Counted from the stretch's first letter, positions 11,363 to 24,887 are shown. The stretch: DNA of 64,000 nucleotides from Salminus brasiliensis (GCF_030463535.1 NC_132881.1:8031526-8095525), one strand, 5' to 3'. The notes: generated by a model not told the origin, from the sequence alone. Numbers and translations are program-made.

Positions 11363-14300
11363 AGGGGAGAGAAAGATCACAAGAAGCACATGAATTCTTC
11401 AGTGACTCATTTCATTGAACACCCAGTGTTTTCTTTCTGTAGAAGTCCAGTAGAGAGGGAATGTCCATTTTGCTTTGAAAAGCGTGTCGGATATGCTTGA
11501 AGATGTCTGATGAAGTAGGTTAATCATTTTAAACAATCAAACGTTTACATTACAAAATAAAATAAAAGAATAATAAAAGAATAATAAAGGTTTCTATGGA
11601 AGGAGTCCCATTTGCCTCTACGACAATTAATGAGATGCAATACACACAAAGAAAAAAAAAGTGTGTACCAAAGTGTGTTTCCAAAGCTTGAGGTAATTAA
11701 TTCTAACATTCTCATTAACATGCTATATTAGAACGTACTGTTTCTTAAAAAGTAATATCCTAGTTTTCATTTCATTTCATTTTCATCAGTACATGTGATT
11801 GTCACATGTCCAACCATGTCCACATACTGACCAACATGGCATCAGCATCTAAAATATTACCAAATAAATATCAAATTACTTAAAAAAAAAAAAAAACCTT
11901 TATTATTACCACCCCGTCACACTAACTTGCTTTACAGGACATCCCAAAAAAGTGACATCATTTGACCCTTTGGAGCAGCCAGGAAAACCTTAATTTGGGA
12001 TTAATTTGGGAATCAAAAATGTTCAAGCCAGAAAGACTCAATGTGCAATGAATACTGGGTACAATAAGCTTAATGTGTTTAATGCAACATAACATAAAAT
12101 ATATTTTATTAATGCTAAGTATTTAAAAAAAAAACTGATTGGCATGTGTGCTAGCTCAGGAACTTGGACATGAAGAACTGCGACCATTTTAGGATGAAAT
12201 TTACCACCCCGTCTCATGTCTGAATAAAAGGTAGAATACCTTATTAATGATTGAATTTAATACATTTAATACGTATTTTATGCTCTGGATGTGCAAATCT
12301 ATTATTTTTTGGTAATGCAATGAATGACATCAAACTAAAACAATGGAAACTATTGATAATGGATATGTCAGAAATATAATTAAAAGTTTAATATCCACAG
12401 ATTTTTATTTTGAATATTTTGTATACTACCTTTCTCAAGCAAGCAAATGTAAGAACAGGAATGTCTTTCACCCTAGGCCACACTAGGGGGATATCATTTG
12501 ATCCACAGCAGTTAGCCTTGCCCAATCACACTGAGCTTATCTGAGGTGTTTTAGGCTGGACTGCTTTTTGAATGAGACAAAATACAGGTCATTTACAGCC
12601 TTGAAAGCCCAATATTAAAAAGAACTTTAATTTTGAAGAATAAAGAACAGCTGTTTGTGAATCTGGTTGTGGAAATGTATTTCATTAGTCATTAATAAAT
12701 GACAGATACTGAGATAGATACTGTATTTCGAGGTCACACAAAACCCTGTATAATCTGCATGGACTATTCACTTCCCTCCCCAACACATGCATCATGTAAC
12801 TCCTTTCTATTAAACCAGTGCAACCCCCCCCCCTCCTTTCACACACACCCTTCTGTCACACACATGCCTCCTCCCAGGTTCATAACAGAGCCGTTACTTA
12901 GCAACATGGTAGCTGCCATCTGAAGAGAGCGTGGTTGCCTTGGTGACGTGATGCATGCAGGGAATGTTGGATGTTTTCTTTGTAAACCAGCAATCGGGTT
13001 TTAGTGCAGTGATGCTTCTGCTAAATCAGATCTGCGCAGAGCAAATCAAGTTGCAGCTGAATGTGCACTGAACACTATTAGGCCAAAATAGCATGTCCAC
13101 ATATGCTGCTCAGATCCTTGGCTTTGGTGGTTGCAGCCTCATTTAGAGTCTAGCTGTTTGATCCCTGACCTGTGGCCTTAATGAAATGGCAAGAAATCAG
13201 CAGAACTTCCAAAGAACATAGCTGGATTCGTAGTTCACATTATAAAACACAAGAGGCTGCTCACTCTACAACCCCCAAAACCCCCCCCGCCGCCACCCGC
13301 TAGTCCTCCCCAGATGGTGTAGGCACTCTCTAATAGTTGTCATGGCTACCTGAGTACTGGTTCTCTGAGGGATCAATCGATTTCATACTGAATGAAGAGC
13401 TGGCTGGTCTGCTTTCAGCCCACGCCTTTCTGCCTCTGCATCACCACATCAATTATTCACATCCCAAAGACCGCCACCACTCTGGGAGATGAGGCCGTCT
13501 GTCAGACACAATCAAACAGAATCACTACAGTTCTTTGGACCAGAAAGAGAGCTGAGATGAAATGCAGTGTATTTCATAGGTATATTAGATATACTCGAGT
13601 ATAGAGTCCTGCGTATGCTATGAAAACTGGGCTGCATTCATCCCTGCACTTGCAGTACCATAAGGTAGGCCTTCCTTATCATGGATATACAAAACAGAGA
13701 ACACCACACTGGAGCTTTTCTCACCAAAAGCCTTCGATTCTTCCCCCTGCTATTAAGATCAAGATCAATGTGCATCACATGACCGGTTTAGAAGGAAGCT
13801 CGACTGTTGCACAGCAGTTTATGGATTAAGAAAACAGCTAGGTTAGACGATCTGTTAAGAAAATGGTGCTCTTTAGACTGCGCATTCAAAACAAGATCAA
13901 AATCCAGCCATTTCAGACACCAAGGTAATGTTCAGTGAGTCATTTCAGCCTTTGAGTGGGGAGCCTTCGTTCTGAGGGAATTACATCATCTCTTCTCTGG
14001 CTTCTCGGCCTGGCAGTTAAGGAGGATGATTTGAATCAACATAACACAAGGCTGTAGATTTCAGTTGCTCGCCCGACTCTAGTTTATCTTGGATGCGTGG
14101 TCTTTCAAAAGAGGCCTATGAGGAGCAATTTAGGAAGCTTTCAAATGATTCTTTCATACCAGCTTTGGTAACTGAAATCACACAGGTTCTCTTGGCTTCC
14201 TCGAGTGGGCATTAGTATTCAAAGCAGGTACAGATTTGCCAGTCTTTATCGTACCCAGAGTTACAGGGGCTCTGTTCCCTCTCCAGCTGAGCTTTTGACA

Positions 14301-15549
14301 CAATAAAGCATGCAGTGACTTTCTAGTAATTCCATATACTTGCATTTATAACAGCTTTATAACTGCTGGAGGGAGTGATATTAGATTAGATATTAGATAT
14401 TAGAGCTCTTGGTCTCCACAGAGTTCTTACAGCTCAAGTCTCAAAGCAGCCAAGTGGAAAGGCATGCCAGTCGTGCTTCATGCTAAAAGGCCTATAAATT
14501 TTTTTTTCTTGTATTAATTTCCCATCCTGACCTCCACACATAGTCTACTCAGATGTAGCTACTAGATTTACTAACAGAAAGCACTATACGGTCATATTCA
14601 CTAAGTCTTTGTTGTTGTAGTGGTAAAACTGGCCTTCACAGATTTGATTTCACAGTGATGCACCAAAACAGCACCATAGCATTCAATCATCTCTCAATCA
14701 TCTCCTGAATTAATCAACCTGCTTCGGTCACTGCATCTGCCGTATTTCTAGCGTAGAATCAATAACTAGCCTGTTTTCTTCTCTCCAAAGCGGAGCTGCT
14801 ACAGTGCCACAGGCTTCACCCCCCCCCCCCCCCACACACACACACACACACAACCATCCCACCCTCCCACCCTCCCAAATACATTATTTACATCTTTCTC
14901 CCGCTGCACTCAGCACAGAGAATCAGGGCAAGAGGAAATAACAGCAGGGTTGGCATGGCGGTTTTGGGCTTCCAGCCTTTGCCTTTCTCTTGTTCTCTCT
15001 TTCTTGGCTCCAGACCATCCCTGCCTGCCTGCCTGTGATTAACCCTTAGAAGCCGCCGTTAGCGCCGGTGATAATACAGCATGTTGTAGTGTGATAGAAT
15101 ATCTCATAGCTCATGTATAGGTTACATACTTCACACAAGCTTAGGAGATTGCTAATGGACTAACAGGATAATCGGGTAATATTTTGAGATAGGGCAGATA
15201 ATAAATAATAAAATATCTATTAAAATAATTATCTGTACAGTTGTAGAACACAAAGTAGGATTTGTGTAGCCTAAATATTTGTGCTGGAACTGCTATAATA
15301 AAACCTGGCAGGTCAAGGTACAGCAGGCTAAGCTTGGTGCAGATATTAGCTTTTACATTTTTTGATAATACATAGATACAATTTGTTGTTTTGTGGTAAA
15401 AATGTGGTAAAAAAAAAAAAGGTAAATGTGCATATTTTCATAATCATATCCTAATTTAATTCCTATAATATTTCCACAATATGCATATGAATTATTTTTA
15501 CTATATAAAATGATATTAAATTATATATAATTATATAAAAATGTCTTTC
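10943..15549. other. Intergenic, mostly unique sequence
   Basis: Few repeats apart from one GT tract, a C run then CA tract at 14819-14852, and short direct repeats. Such repeat-poor stretches may hide conserved non-coding elements, but nothing specific can be shown from one sequence. Confidence 0.5.
11332..11360. repeat. (GT)n microsatellite
   Basis: About 14 GT units followed by an AG-rich stretch. Confidence 0.92.
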
Positions 15550-16436
15550 AGTTAAATATTTCATTAGTGTGTTTCTGAAGGTGGATGACGCTTAACTGAG
15601 GCCAGCAGCTTGTACGTGGTGTGGGATTATTTCTCACATTATTTCAAAAAGCCCCGCTGCAAAATCTGTAACGCCAGTATTTTGAGGTGTGGCTCGACCA
15701 GCAAAGACTATAATGCATCAAATTTAAGTCGAACTTGTTGTGGTTGAATTTGTCGTGCTGGATGACCAGTCCTTACCAGTCGTTGATAATTGGGTCTTCA
15801 CTGACTGATTTAAGAGAGTGCTTGCAGAAAGAGTAGAAATGCACATTCGTGCAATAATTAGTATAGCTAAACCTCGTATCTTTTTGGGGGGATTTAACTT
15901 GCTGAATATGCACTTTTTGTTCATATACTGGCTTTTCAAAAAATGATATTTGCCCGTGTGATGTGCAATTAAGCAAGTAGCTTAGTACTTAGTACCGTTG
16001 AACATGAATTCGTTTCTGGTGGAGTTGAGCAACATGTTTAAAGGCCACACACTGAAGTTTAGTACCTTTTTACATAGCGACGAGTACTTGAATGTGAAAT
16101 TGCTGTACAAGCACTTTCACTTACTGCTCTGAAGTGTGAATTTTAAACACTAATCAAAAAGCTGTTTGGTCAAGCTTAGCAAGGTTTTACTACTTTTCTC
16201 GGGACAAAATCCTCAACCAGTAAATGCTGTCCCTTCAAGCTCATTATATCTTATTTGGGATACAGAACACTATCTTTACTAAAATGAAACCTAATTAAAA
16301 AATAGAATACGATGAATATCAGGATCGCATAGATAGGTCCAAGCTGGTATCGATACAGTACTCGGCCTCTGCAGATACCTGAAAATCTGGTATTGGTATT
16401 GGAAGGGAAAAATTGGTATCAGTGCATCTCTAAAAT
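15550..16436 (+). mobile_element. Decayed hAT transposon with BED finger and transposase remnants
   Basis: Around 15627-15730 a plus-strand frame reads VWDYFSHYFKKPRCKICNA followed by SILRCGSTSKDYNASNL, a BED-type zinc finger. Shortly after, VEFVVLDDQSLPVVDNW resembles the next conserved block of ZBED/hAT transposases. Frames are broken. The right end (16318-16436) reads, on the minus strand, agagatgcactgatacc, a common hAT terminus in fish. The left end is not identifiable. Confidence 0.65.
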
Positions 16437-16663
16437 CTCATTATTAGAACCATGGCACCCTTTACTGAAATCAACCAAGTTTTAAAGAGGAGAGAAAAAG
16501 AAGGAAAGGACAGACTCCTAACTGAAGTAACATCCAGTAACAAGATACTTACCTGGCAAGGGAGATACCATGATCAAGAAGGTGGTTCACCCAGGGTGAG
16601 GCTCAGCCATTGCCCTGACCCCTGCGAATTCCCCAAATGTGGGAATCTCAACTGCATAATTTC

Positions 16664-16832
16664 CGGTAGTGGTTAGAGGGCCGGGCTATCGATAACAGGG
16701 TTATCTGGGGGTGTGTCTGTACTCACTGCCCCTAGACACTAGTGTGTGTGTGTGTTTACTACCACAGATGGGTTAAATGCGGAGGACACATTTTGCTGTA
16801 CAGTGACAAATACGTGCACCTTTACCTGCCAT
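16664..16832 (+). mobile_element. SINE (family B), internally deleted
   Basis: The head (ggtagtggttagagggccgg) jumps from the B-box region directly to the GT-rich part (tactcactgcccctagacac). About 120 bases of the consensus interior are missing. Confidence 0.8.
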
Positions 16833-17700
16833 GTATTCCTAATTAGCCGACACTGAAAGAGTAACAAGCCGGTGAAACTGCTGATGCCAACCTGTCAATC
16901 CTTTTATGTAATTAACTAAGCTCATTGTGTGTTGCTACACATCTTCAAACAGTGGAGCGAAACGACACAAACAGCTCTTGACCGCTCAAAAAAAAGGACT
17001 CCAGTAGTATGTCTACCCCTACAAGCCAGCCTCCTCCATTAATCCCCACCCATCTCCTGACATGTCTCCTGGGGCCTACGACTTGTTACAGGCTAATGCA
17101 GGAGAGCTACAGTATGCAGAGCAAGCTGCGTCTGTCTGAGGGCTTTAAACAGGAGCCCCTGAGACAGGAAGAACCGTTGTGAAAAACAAGGGTGGGTGGA
17201 GGGAGGGTGGAGGGCGGGAGTTAAAGGGGAAAAGGAAAACAGAGACTGCTTATTTAACCCACAACTCACCCCCGGTCCCCCTTCCCCCACCTTGGTGTGC
17301 TGCAGGAGAGACAGAAAAACAGGCAAGAGAGGGGAAACGAGTGTGCTGGGAGTTTTGTCGGCAGCCATGATACGTCAGATAATGCTGAAGAGTGGTGAAA
17401 GCAAAAGACTCAGAGCGAGAGGGGGGGGGGGGGGGTCTCAACAAAGACAGAGAAAGAGAAACGGCTTTGGGTTACAAAGCTAGCTAATGGAGTGTGTTTT
17501 TATGAAGGCATATTGTCATTTTATCTGGGTGGAGGACAGCCTACAGTAGTAGACACGAAACCGAAAATAAGAAGTGACTTAGGGAGGGGCCTTGTTGAAG
17601 GACAGGCCAGAAGAATTAGTCTACAGGGCACAATCAAATGACCTGAAGCAGCAGCTAGAGCGTGTAGTTCACTGTTAGTTATAACCCCAATAGTCCACGT
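16833..17700. other. Intergenic, nothing recognised
   Basis: Contains a purine-rich zone (17170-17240) and a G run at 17421-17435. Confidence 0.55.
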
Positions 17701-18158
17701 GTGCACAACATCCAACAGGGAGAAGACATTTCTGTGTACAATCCAGATGTACCTGATAATGGGTGGCCTTATATCGTTGAAAGCCAAAGACCTGAAAGTT
17801 GCAGGTCTCTAAAAGTAAGTACACCCCAATCAGCACGACGAATGGCTGGACCTCACCGCCAAAACAGCCTGAAGCCACGAGCACGATCCCACGATGGGTA
17901 CACGGCAAGTTGATGATTGAATCTGAAGACCACGCGAGACAACGGCAAGCTGGTGATCGAGAGAATCTTCACACCCTGATGAGAGAAACAGAGGAGGTTG
18001 CAAGACAGACAGAAGTTGAACTAAGGCTCCTGAAAGAATCAGAACACCAACGGCAGCGGTGTTATTTCTGGTCTGGTCTCATTATTCTTAGAAGTCAATA
18101 TCAAAGGATCTTCCTCAAGGTCATTTTTGAAGGGTTTCTATTGGTCAATTTGTTGTGA
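17701..18158 (+). other. Unrecognised partly open stretch with a charged helical segment
   Basis: Two overlapping plus-strand frames are open here. One encodes an Arg/Glu/Gln-rich, helix-like segment (ESEDHARQRQAGDRENLH, then TEEVARQTEVELRLLKES). The other reads GEDISVYNPDVPDNGWPY. I recognise neither as a known family. A decayed mobile element or retro-copied coding exon is possible; real coding function is unproven. Confidence 0.25.
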
Positions 18159-18227
18159 AACCTCGACACAATGGACATAACAACTGCCAGATTCACACAG
18201 TCCAAAAGTCCAAAATGAAGATGCGAG

Positions 18228-18523
18228 GCTTTTGCTCAAGCAGATAAACATGAACCTACTGGCACCAAGCCAATAATGCCAGACGTGGGCTCGCGCTGAC
18301 CTGTGGAGCAGTGGAACTGTGTTCTCTGGAATGACGATGCTCCATCCAACACTTTTGGGACTAGTTGGGGAGGAGGTGGTGGGGTGGTGATCATCCAACA
18401 TCCTATAAATAAATAAATCATGACTAAATAAATAAAAATAAATAAATAAACTCTCTTTAATTCCCTTTATTTCAGAAAAAAACCCTAATATAAAACAATA
18501 AGTGAGCAGATGTCCCAAAACTG
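18228..18523 (-). mobile_element. Family T transposon, copy 3 (partial)
   Basis: In the minus sense it shows the family interior from gggacatctgctcacttatt to ggtgccagtaggttcatgtt. An AAATA-rich insertion or expansion interrupts it at 18405-18450. Confidence 0.75.
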
Positions 18524-20374
18524 TAGCAGGTTAACATTTTTTCTGTGTTCACCCAAGCCTATGATGAAGAGCTTACGTCTGAAGCCACAGCTCTCTCATG
18601 CTGCTGTCCTCCACTCTCTTTTTTATTGTTGGAAGTGCACAATGTGACGTAGCAGCTTGGAGGCATGTTTCCGCTAGTGTTTCAAATTCAACGCTGGCAC
18701 TTCAGATGGGGGTGTAGTCGTTAGGGTTGCTCTTATCTGTTGGCTCATTCAGAAAGCAGGCTGAAATGCTCCTTTTTAAACTTCATCATGAATGGGCAGG
18801 GCTAAGCTGCAGGCTGAGTAGGCGGATGTAAGTAAACACGCTAGTTTTTGTGACATCACAAAAACACTGACCTCAAAATGGGCCGTCTTCGCAGCTTTAG
18901 TTCCCCTCTGTGTGATCTGTGTGGAATGGAGAGTAAAGGGCAGGCTTTGAAACTTGAACAGTGTTTATTTACGCATTGCAGCTCTTAGTTTAGAGTGAGT
19001 GAGTCGAGTTTCACATGACTAAGTGCAGCGCTGAATAGGCAGTGCATCGTGTAGGCTAGAGGGACTACACAAAGACTGCCAGGCTGCTCTAAATTCATGT
19101 GTTTTTTTTAAGCTATCCACTTTGAGCACGAAACTAGGGCATGTGTTTGCCTGCCATTAGTACTCTGAGCACGTAGGCTTCACTTTATTTTTAGGACCTG
19201 CCAGGGAATTTTTTCCCATCCTCCCCTCTGCTGCGTTTTCACAACGCATGACACGGGGCTTAAGACTGCCTGAGTAATTAAATCCCCCCGCTGCTGCTGG
19301 CTGCAAAGCACCAGCATTATTATTAGCCCAGCTTTGACTTGGCTCATATTTCCCCAGCCTTCCTTCCTGCTATGACAGGGCCTTACTCTCTCTGGAGTGT
19401 TATGGACTGTCTCATGCTGCTATATTGCCAGACGCCAAAGCCAGCACAGCACTACAGGATATGGAAGTGGTGAGAAAAGAGCAAGGAGGAGGGAAAGACA
19501 GAGAGAGAAGGGCTGGAAATATGGCTTCCATTGGGGAAAAGCTCTGATTGTTCAGGTTCCTGCCTCTGTTTTCTGCTTGTTTCTGGTTCCTAAAGATGAG
19601 TCGGCTGAAGCTATTTTGGGCCGCCAATCTGTGGACAATCTCAGGGCTGTTCCAAACCTTCGTTCATGCTCAACAAGCAGCCGACGATGAAGTTCAACCT
19701 TGGTTAAACATGCAGTCTTAAGTCTGAACATTTCCAGTAGGAAGTTGAACCCTTGCGCATGAGTAGTGATGGTATCATGCAGGAAATATGCAGGGATTAC
19801 ATAGATCTGCAGGTTAGCATTTACATTCACCTGCAGGAGTGGGACATGTCCAGCAAGATCCCTTCAAGATTGCCACAGGAACAACTGGTGCTACCAGCAG
19901 CATTCAGGAATCCACAGGAATAACTGGTGCTAGAGTCAAGCAGGATTTCATCAGGAATCTCACTGGAAAATAGTCCTGTATATTCCTGTAGAAATATCAT
20001 TCCTAGTGTTCCTGCAGGAATTTCCTTTGCATTTTAGCAGGGATCCTTTTTTGTATTTTGATTTTTGTAAGGATTTATACTGGGTCCTGGTGTAAGTCTC
20101 TCATTCCAAGGAGCAATGTCTGCGTCCCCCCCTCCTCCTCCTCCTCCTCCCCTGAGAAAATTACCCACTGTTCTTCACTGAACTCACGGGCAGTGTGATC
20201 ATTTTAGTTCTGTCTGGATTCAGTTCTCCACGTTTTTCCAGATAGATCTTGATTTATGATCTTTGGCTAGATTTAAACACTTTGTGTATCACAAACCAAA
20301 AATGTCGGAATTTTGCTTCTTCCCAATCTAAAATACAGGCCTATACGTTGTGATCCAAGGCCTCTTCTTTGATT
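18524..20374. other. Intergenic, mostly unique sequence
   Basis: No repeats of note except a CCT tract at 20127-20150. No gene is supported. Confidence 0.5.
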
Positions 20375-20722
20375 TGCTGTGCTTTCCTGGACTCTGGCTA
20401 ATGAAGGCAATGAAGCGTCATGGCTTTGGAGTCGAACTTGCCAGCCAGGCCATAGTGAGCCACTCTGAGCCCCATGAAAGTCATTATTTTGTCATAATTC
20501 ATAACCAACAAGCTAACATACACTTATAAGAGAGGCGTTTTTCTTCCCCGCTGACATTTTAAAAAGAACAACTGAACATGTTTTATCTCTTACCCTAGAC
20601 GAAGCTGACCTCAGACATGCTTCTTTATATAGTAAAGTGTCTAAAAGAGTATATAAAAAGAATTAGGTGACAGTGCAGGTTGTAGGACGGTCCTTATCTT
20701 TAGCTTAACCAGCAACTTTTTT
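20375..20722. repeat. Direct duplication, copy 1 (about 345 bp)
   Basis: Begins gactctggctaatgaaggca and ends ttagcttaaccagcaacttt. The same text recurs at 21605-21957 with few differences. Part of the left side derives from a family C SINE. Confidence 0.9.
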
Positions 20723-21429
20723 CGGGTTCTTTTTTTTGCTTCTTCCATTGATTCATGTGACCACATAATGCAAACATCCAGGTAATAGAAACATGTTTAC
20801 CTTGTGGTCATTTTATTGCCATCCAGAGTCTTCTCACCGAAGTGACGTGTATACTGTTTATTCTGTCCATGCTAATATTCTGAGCTATTCCAGCTGACTA
20901 CTGCTTTGTCCTGCAGGCTGCACTGAGCTAGAGCTTCCAGAATAGTTGCACTGATGTTAATAAAATGTGGGCTGTCCATTCTATACATAAATGCTGCAGT
21001 CATGCTTGAGTTTCACTGGCAGGCCTGCATTCTCCTCTGTCTCCCAGGAAAACAACAGGCCTATCTGTCGGGGCTCTGCTGTTTTACTGGAACAACAGTG
21101 CCCCCTATTGAAGCACCAGACCACCTTACTCCACATTCAGATGTGTGTGTGTGGAGTGTGTTGAATGAGTTCTTTGTGCAGAGATGGGAAACTCAGGTCC
21201 AGAAAGTAAAAATCCGCCCCAGGATTTTATTCCAACTGACTGGGCAGTTGTATATCTTGTATATCTTAAAGTAGCTTCTTATCCCCAGACATGCCGTTCA
21301 TAGCCTTTTTCACTTTTTCACATTTTATATAGTCTATAATCTGTACTTCACACTATAAGACTGTGTCTTACGTCATAAAAGGTTTTTTTTTTTCTTCTCC
21401 CAGTTTGGTACTGCCAATTAACCCACCCG

Positions 21430-21705
21430 TTTGACATGAACACGTCTCCTTCGATACATGCAAAGCCAGCCATCGCATCTTTTTGAACATCACCAGGCAG
21501 CCAACTCGCTCAGAGGAAAGTGCTGGGCCGCCAGGTCCACCACACCAGCTAACAGACTTCTGTGGCGGGAGAGAGTGGCATCTACCCACCCAGAGAGAGC
21601 TTGGCTGGCTGTGCTCTCTTGGACTCTGGCTAATGAAGGCAATGAAGCATCATGGCTTGGGAGTCGAACTTGCCAGCCAGGCCATAGTGAGCCACTCTGA
21701 ACCCC
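21430..21705 (-). mobile_element. tRNA-derived SINE (family C)
   Basis: In the minus sense it begins cagagtggctcactatggcc and ggcaagttcgactcccaagc (A- and B-box-like) and runs to tgtcaaacgggtgggtt. Related pieces occur at 20375, 38160 and 45215. Its 3' flank in plus coordinates is part of the 345-bp duplication. Confidence 0.65.
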
Positions 21706-21957
21706 ATGAAAGTCATTATTTTGTCATAATTCATAACCAACAAGCTAACATACGCTTATAAGAGAGGCGTTTTTCTTCCCTGCTGACATTTTAAAAAGAA
21801 CAACTGAACATGTTTTATCCCTTACCCTAGACGAAGCTGACCGGTATCTCAGCCATGCTTCTTTATATAGTAAAGTGTAAAGAATATATAAGAAGAATTA
21901 GGTGACAGTGCAGGTTGTAGGACGGTCCATATCTTTAGCTTAACCAGCAACTTTTTT
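21605..21957. repeat. Direct duplication, copy 2
   Basis: Offset about 1.23 kb from copy 1, same orientation. This copy retains the full family C SINE to its left, so it is the likelier source. Confidence 0.9.
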
Positions 21958-23276
21958 GGTGGTTTCTGAGAGGTATTTGTGCTGGGGGCAGCCAGGAGAC
22001 AGGAAATGGAAAATACTTCTGCATCAGGAAGAAAATGTGAAAACTGAGCAGGAGGCCAGAAACAGCCCGAAACAGAGAAAAAGAAAACAGACCGTGTTAT
22101 TTTCTAGGCACCCATGCTCATTCCAGGGCTACCGCTCTGCTTTCCTTTTTGGTCCCAGATGAGAAAAACATGTAGTGGACGGTGCAGTAAGACGAACCAG
22201 TGGGTAAGCTGAACCACCACCTGCCATCTAGGCTAAATCATTTTTGTCACATAAGCATGTACATTTTTTTGGGCATAGCAGGAATGATCAGTTTAACATC
22301 ATAAGTTTGAGACGTTCTTTCAGATATGTTACTGACCTGGCAGTGAGTAAGAACATGTGAATGGATTAGCAGAAGTGTAGCTCTGGCTCGCTAGACTAAG
22401 CACTTTTCCCAAAAGGGAGGCTGTGGACCAAAAGGGAAAGGTGAAGCAGTGGTTTATCGTACACACTTGGGTTTAGCTTAGCATCCTAATAATGAGTATT
22501 AGGAGGGTGAATGACATTTGATCAATTCATGCACTTCTTTAATCAGCCGTCAGTGGCCACCAGAATGAAGAAAACTGTGACCTCAGTGATTTAGAGCCTG
22601 CCATGTTTGTTGGGGTCAGACGAGCTGGGTTTGGGTATTTCTAGAAATGCTGATCTCTTGGGATTTTCAGCATAGAACTCTCTAGAGTTTACTCAGAGTG
22701 CTGTAATAAGGAAGTAACATCCAGTGAGCAGCTGTTCTGCAGACTGAAACGCTTCGCTGAGGAGCGACTTCAGCAGAGAACTTGAGCCACTTGAGCCACT
22801 TTTTGGAGCCACTTTTTGGAGCCTGTATTGCGTATTGGTCTGTTTGAGACCGGAACCCTGCTGAAAGGTTTTAGTGGATGAATTGTAGACATAAGTTTCA
22901 TCTCTGATGTCTCTTGGTTATAGGTTAACTTATTAAACATATATAATGGCTCATCTTACTCCACTCTCCTCTAGAGGGGAATGTTGAAGTGGAATTCCAC
23001 CAGTTTTCTCAAACCTTCTGCATCATGCCACCGAGGCCAAAGATCATGGACTTGTGTACGAAGTCACTCAGAGTGGTTTGGTGTGAAATGATGGGACTGG
23101 GAATTCTTTACTGTGGTGATGAAGTCAATCAGAAGTTGTGCAGTCTTTTTATTTAATATTCAAAATTATAATGATTTTGCTTTACAATACCCTGCAAAAC
23201 TGACACAGTGTTTCCAGGATCTGGCATCATAGTTTTAACCATTACAAAAATTAATGATTTAATAATATTTTACAAG

Positions 23277-23342
<66 letters not shown>

Positions 23343-24755
23343 CGCTGAACAGCTATAGATGATCTTGTAATCCAGCACTAGCCCAAGAAAGAAGAACAAA
23401 CATGGGAAGAATAAAGCTGCCTGTCTGTGAGTAGTGTGAGGCAGCTGATATCTGCAGTCAGTGCTGTTGTCTGAATGGGTTCAGAAGGGTCTGTGCCAGC
23501 TCCCGGCTGAGCGGGACTGCCTGTTTCCCTGGTAAACATCCTGCCCCATCGCCCCCTCCCGCTGCACAGCTGCCACGCACAAAATCCCATCTATGTGCTG
23601 AGGAGAGGTCAGTGAAGGCAACTGGCCCAAAGCCCTGCAGCTCCCCTCCCTGCTTCAGTGTTGGCTGAATGAATCACGCGCTCAGGCTGAATTCATGCTT
23701 TGATCGAGCCGCTAAATTAGTCGGTGAATGGGAGCTGGCTTAGAACATTGGTGACAAGGGTTCACAGCACAGTCAGCACTGCTGGCCATCTTTTCACAAA
23801 TATGGGCGCCCATGACCCCTCTCTGAGCGCAGTGGCCAGCAGCCAGTTGAAAGACTATAGAATTCACTAACTGTGAGCAATTCCTAAAAACACTTTCTCA
23901 GATTAAGCTCATCCTAAAGATGTGGTGGGGCCTCCATGGATCGGACATGTTTGTCCAGCACATCCCACATCCTCTCTGGGTCAGTTTTTGGGGGTTACAT
24001 CCCATGAAGGTGCTGAAAACATGTGACGTGGTTTGAATGGGGAATGGTTTGCAGCACAAAGTTATTTAGAACATTTCTCCCTCAACGTTCCCAGTTAGAC
24101 AAACACTGATATGTTCTGGAAATGTTTATGTAAGATTCTTAAAACTTAAAAACACAAATAATATATAATCTACATAATCACACAGATATCACACTGACAT
24201 GTAATATTTAGGGAGCTGGATAATAATGGATAATAACCTGATAATAAATTTACACTGATAATAAAAAAGGTTAAATGATAAACTCCGATAAAACATTCCT
24301 ACCAAATGTGAAAAGCCCAGATTCAATTTCTTTAAATAGAATTTTTTTTTAAAAAAATAAATAAAATTACTGAAAAGTTGAAAAATGAACTAACAAAAAA
24401 ATGTTCCATTAGCCAAAAAGTGAAAACCTTGAACTCTTTGCCATGAATTACAAAATTGCCCCTTCAAATTAATGAAAGCGTGCTCACAAACTGCTAAATG
24501 GATAAAAAAATGGAAAAGTGTGAATATGAATTGGAAAATTGTTCCCTCAAATAAAGAAAATGCAAAGTCCTAAATTCAAATGAAAGAAAACTAAAAGAAT
24601 GAAGGGGTGTAATTGGTCTGCATGTTCAGTAAGGTGGTACCTGGATGCTGTTTTGACAAGACCCAAGATTTCTCAGCAGAACATTGGCCAGAGCATCACA
24701 CTGCCTCTACCAGCTTACCAACACGTCTGTTACACCACTGTTTTCCAACTCCAGC
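21958..24755. other. Intergenic, mostly unique sequence
   Basis: Apart from the AT microsatellite at 23279 and a small gagccacttttt direct repeat near 22785-22822, nothing is recognised. Confidence 0.5.
23279..23338. repeat. (AT)n microsatellite
   Basis: About 30 uninterrupted AT units in intergenic DNA. Confidence 0.95.
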
Positions 24756-24887
24756 ACCCGGGGAGCAGAGAGGGTAAAGGGCCTTGCTCAAGGGCCCAAC
24801 AGTGGCAGCTTGCCGAGCCCAGGTATCGAACCCACAACCCTGTTATCAATAGCCCGGCCCTCTAACCACTGCGCCACCACTTGTCTT
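24756..24887 (-). mobile_element. SINE (family B), 5' part only
   Basis: In the minus sense it holds the tRNA-like head and the cttgagcaaggccctttacc block, and stops before the GT-rich section. Confidence 0.8.
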
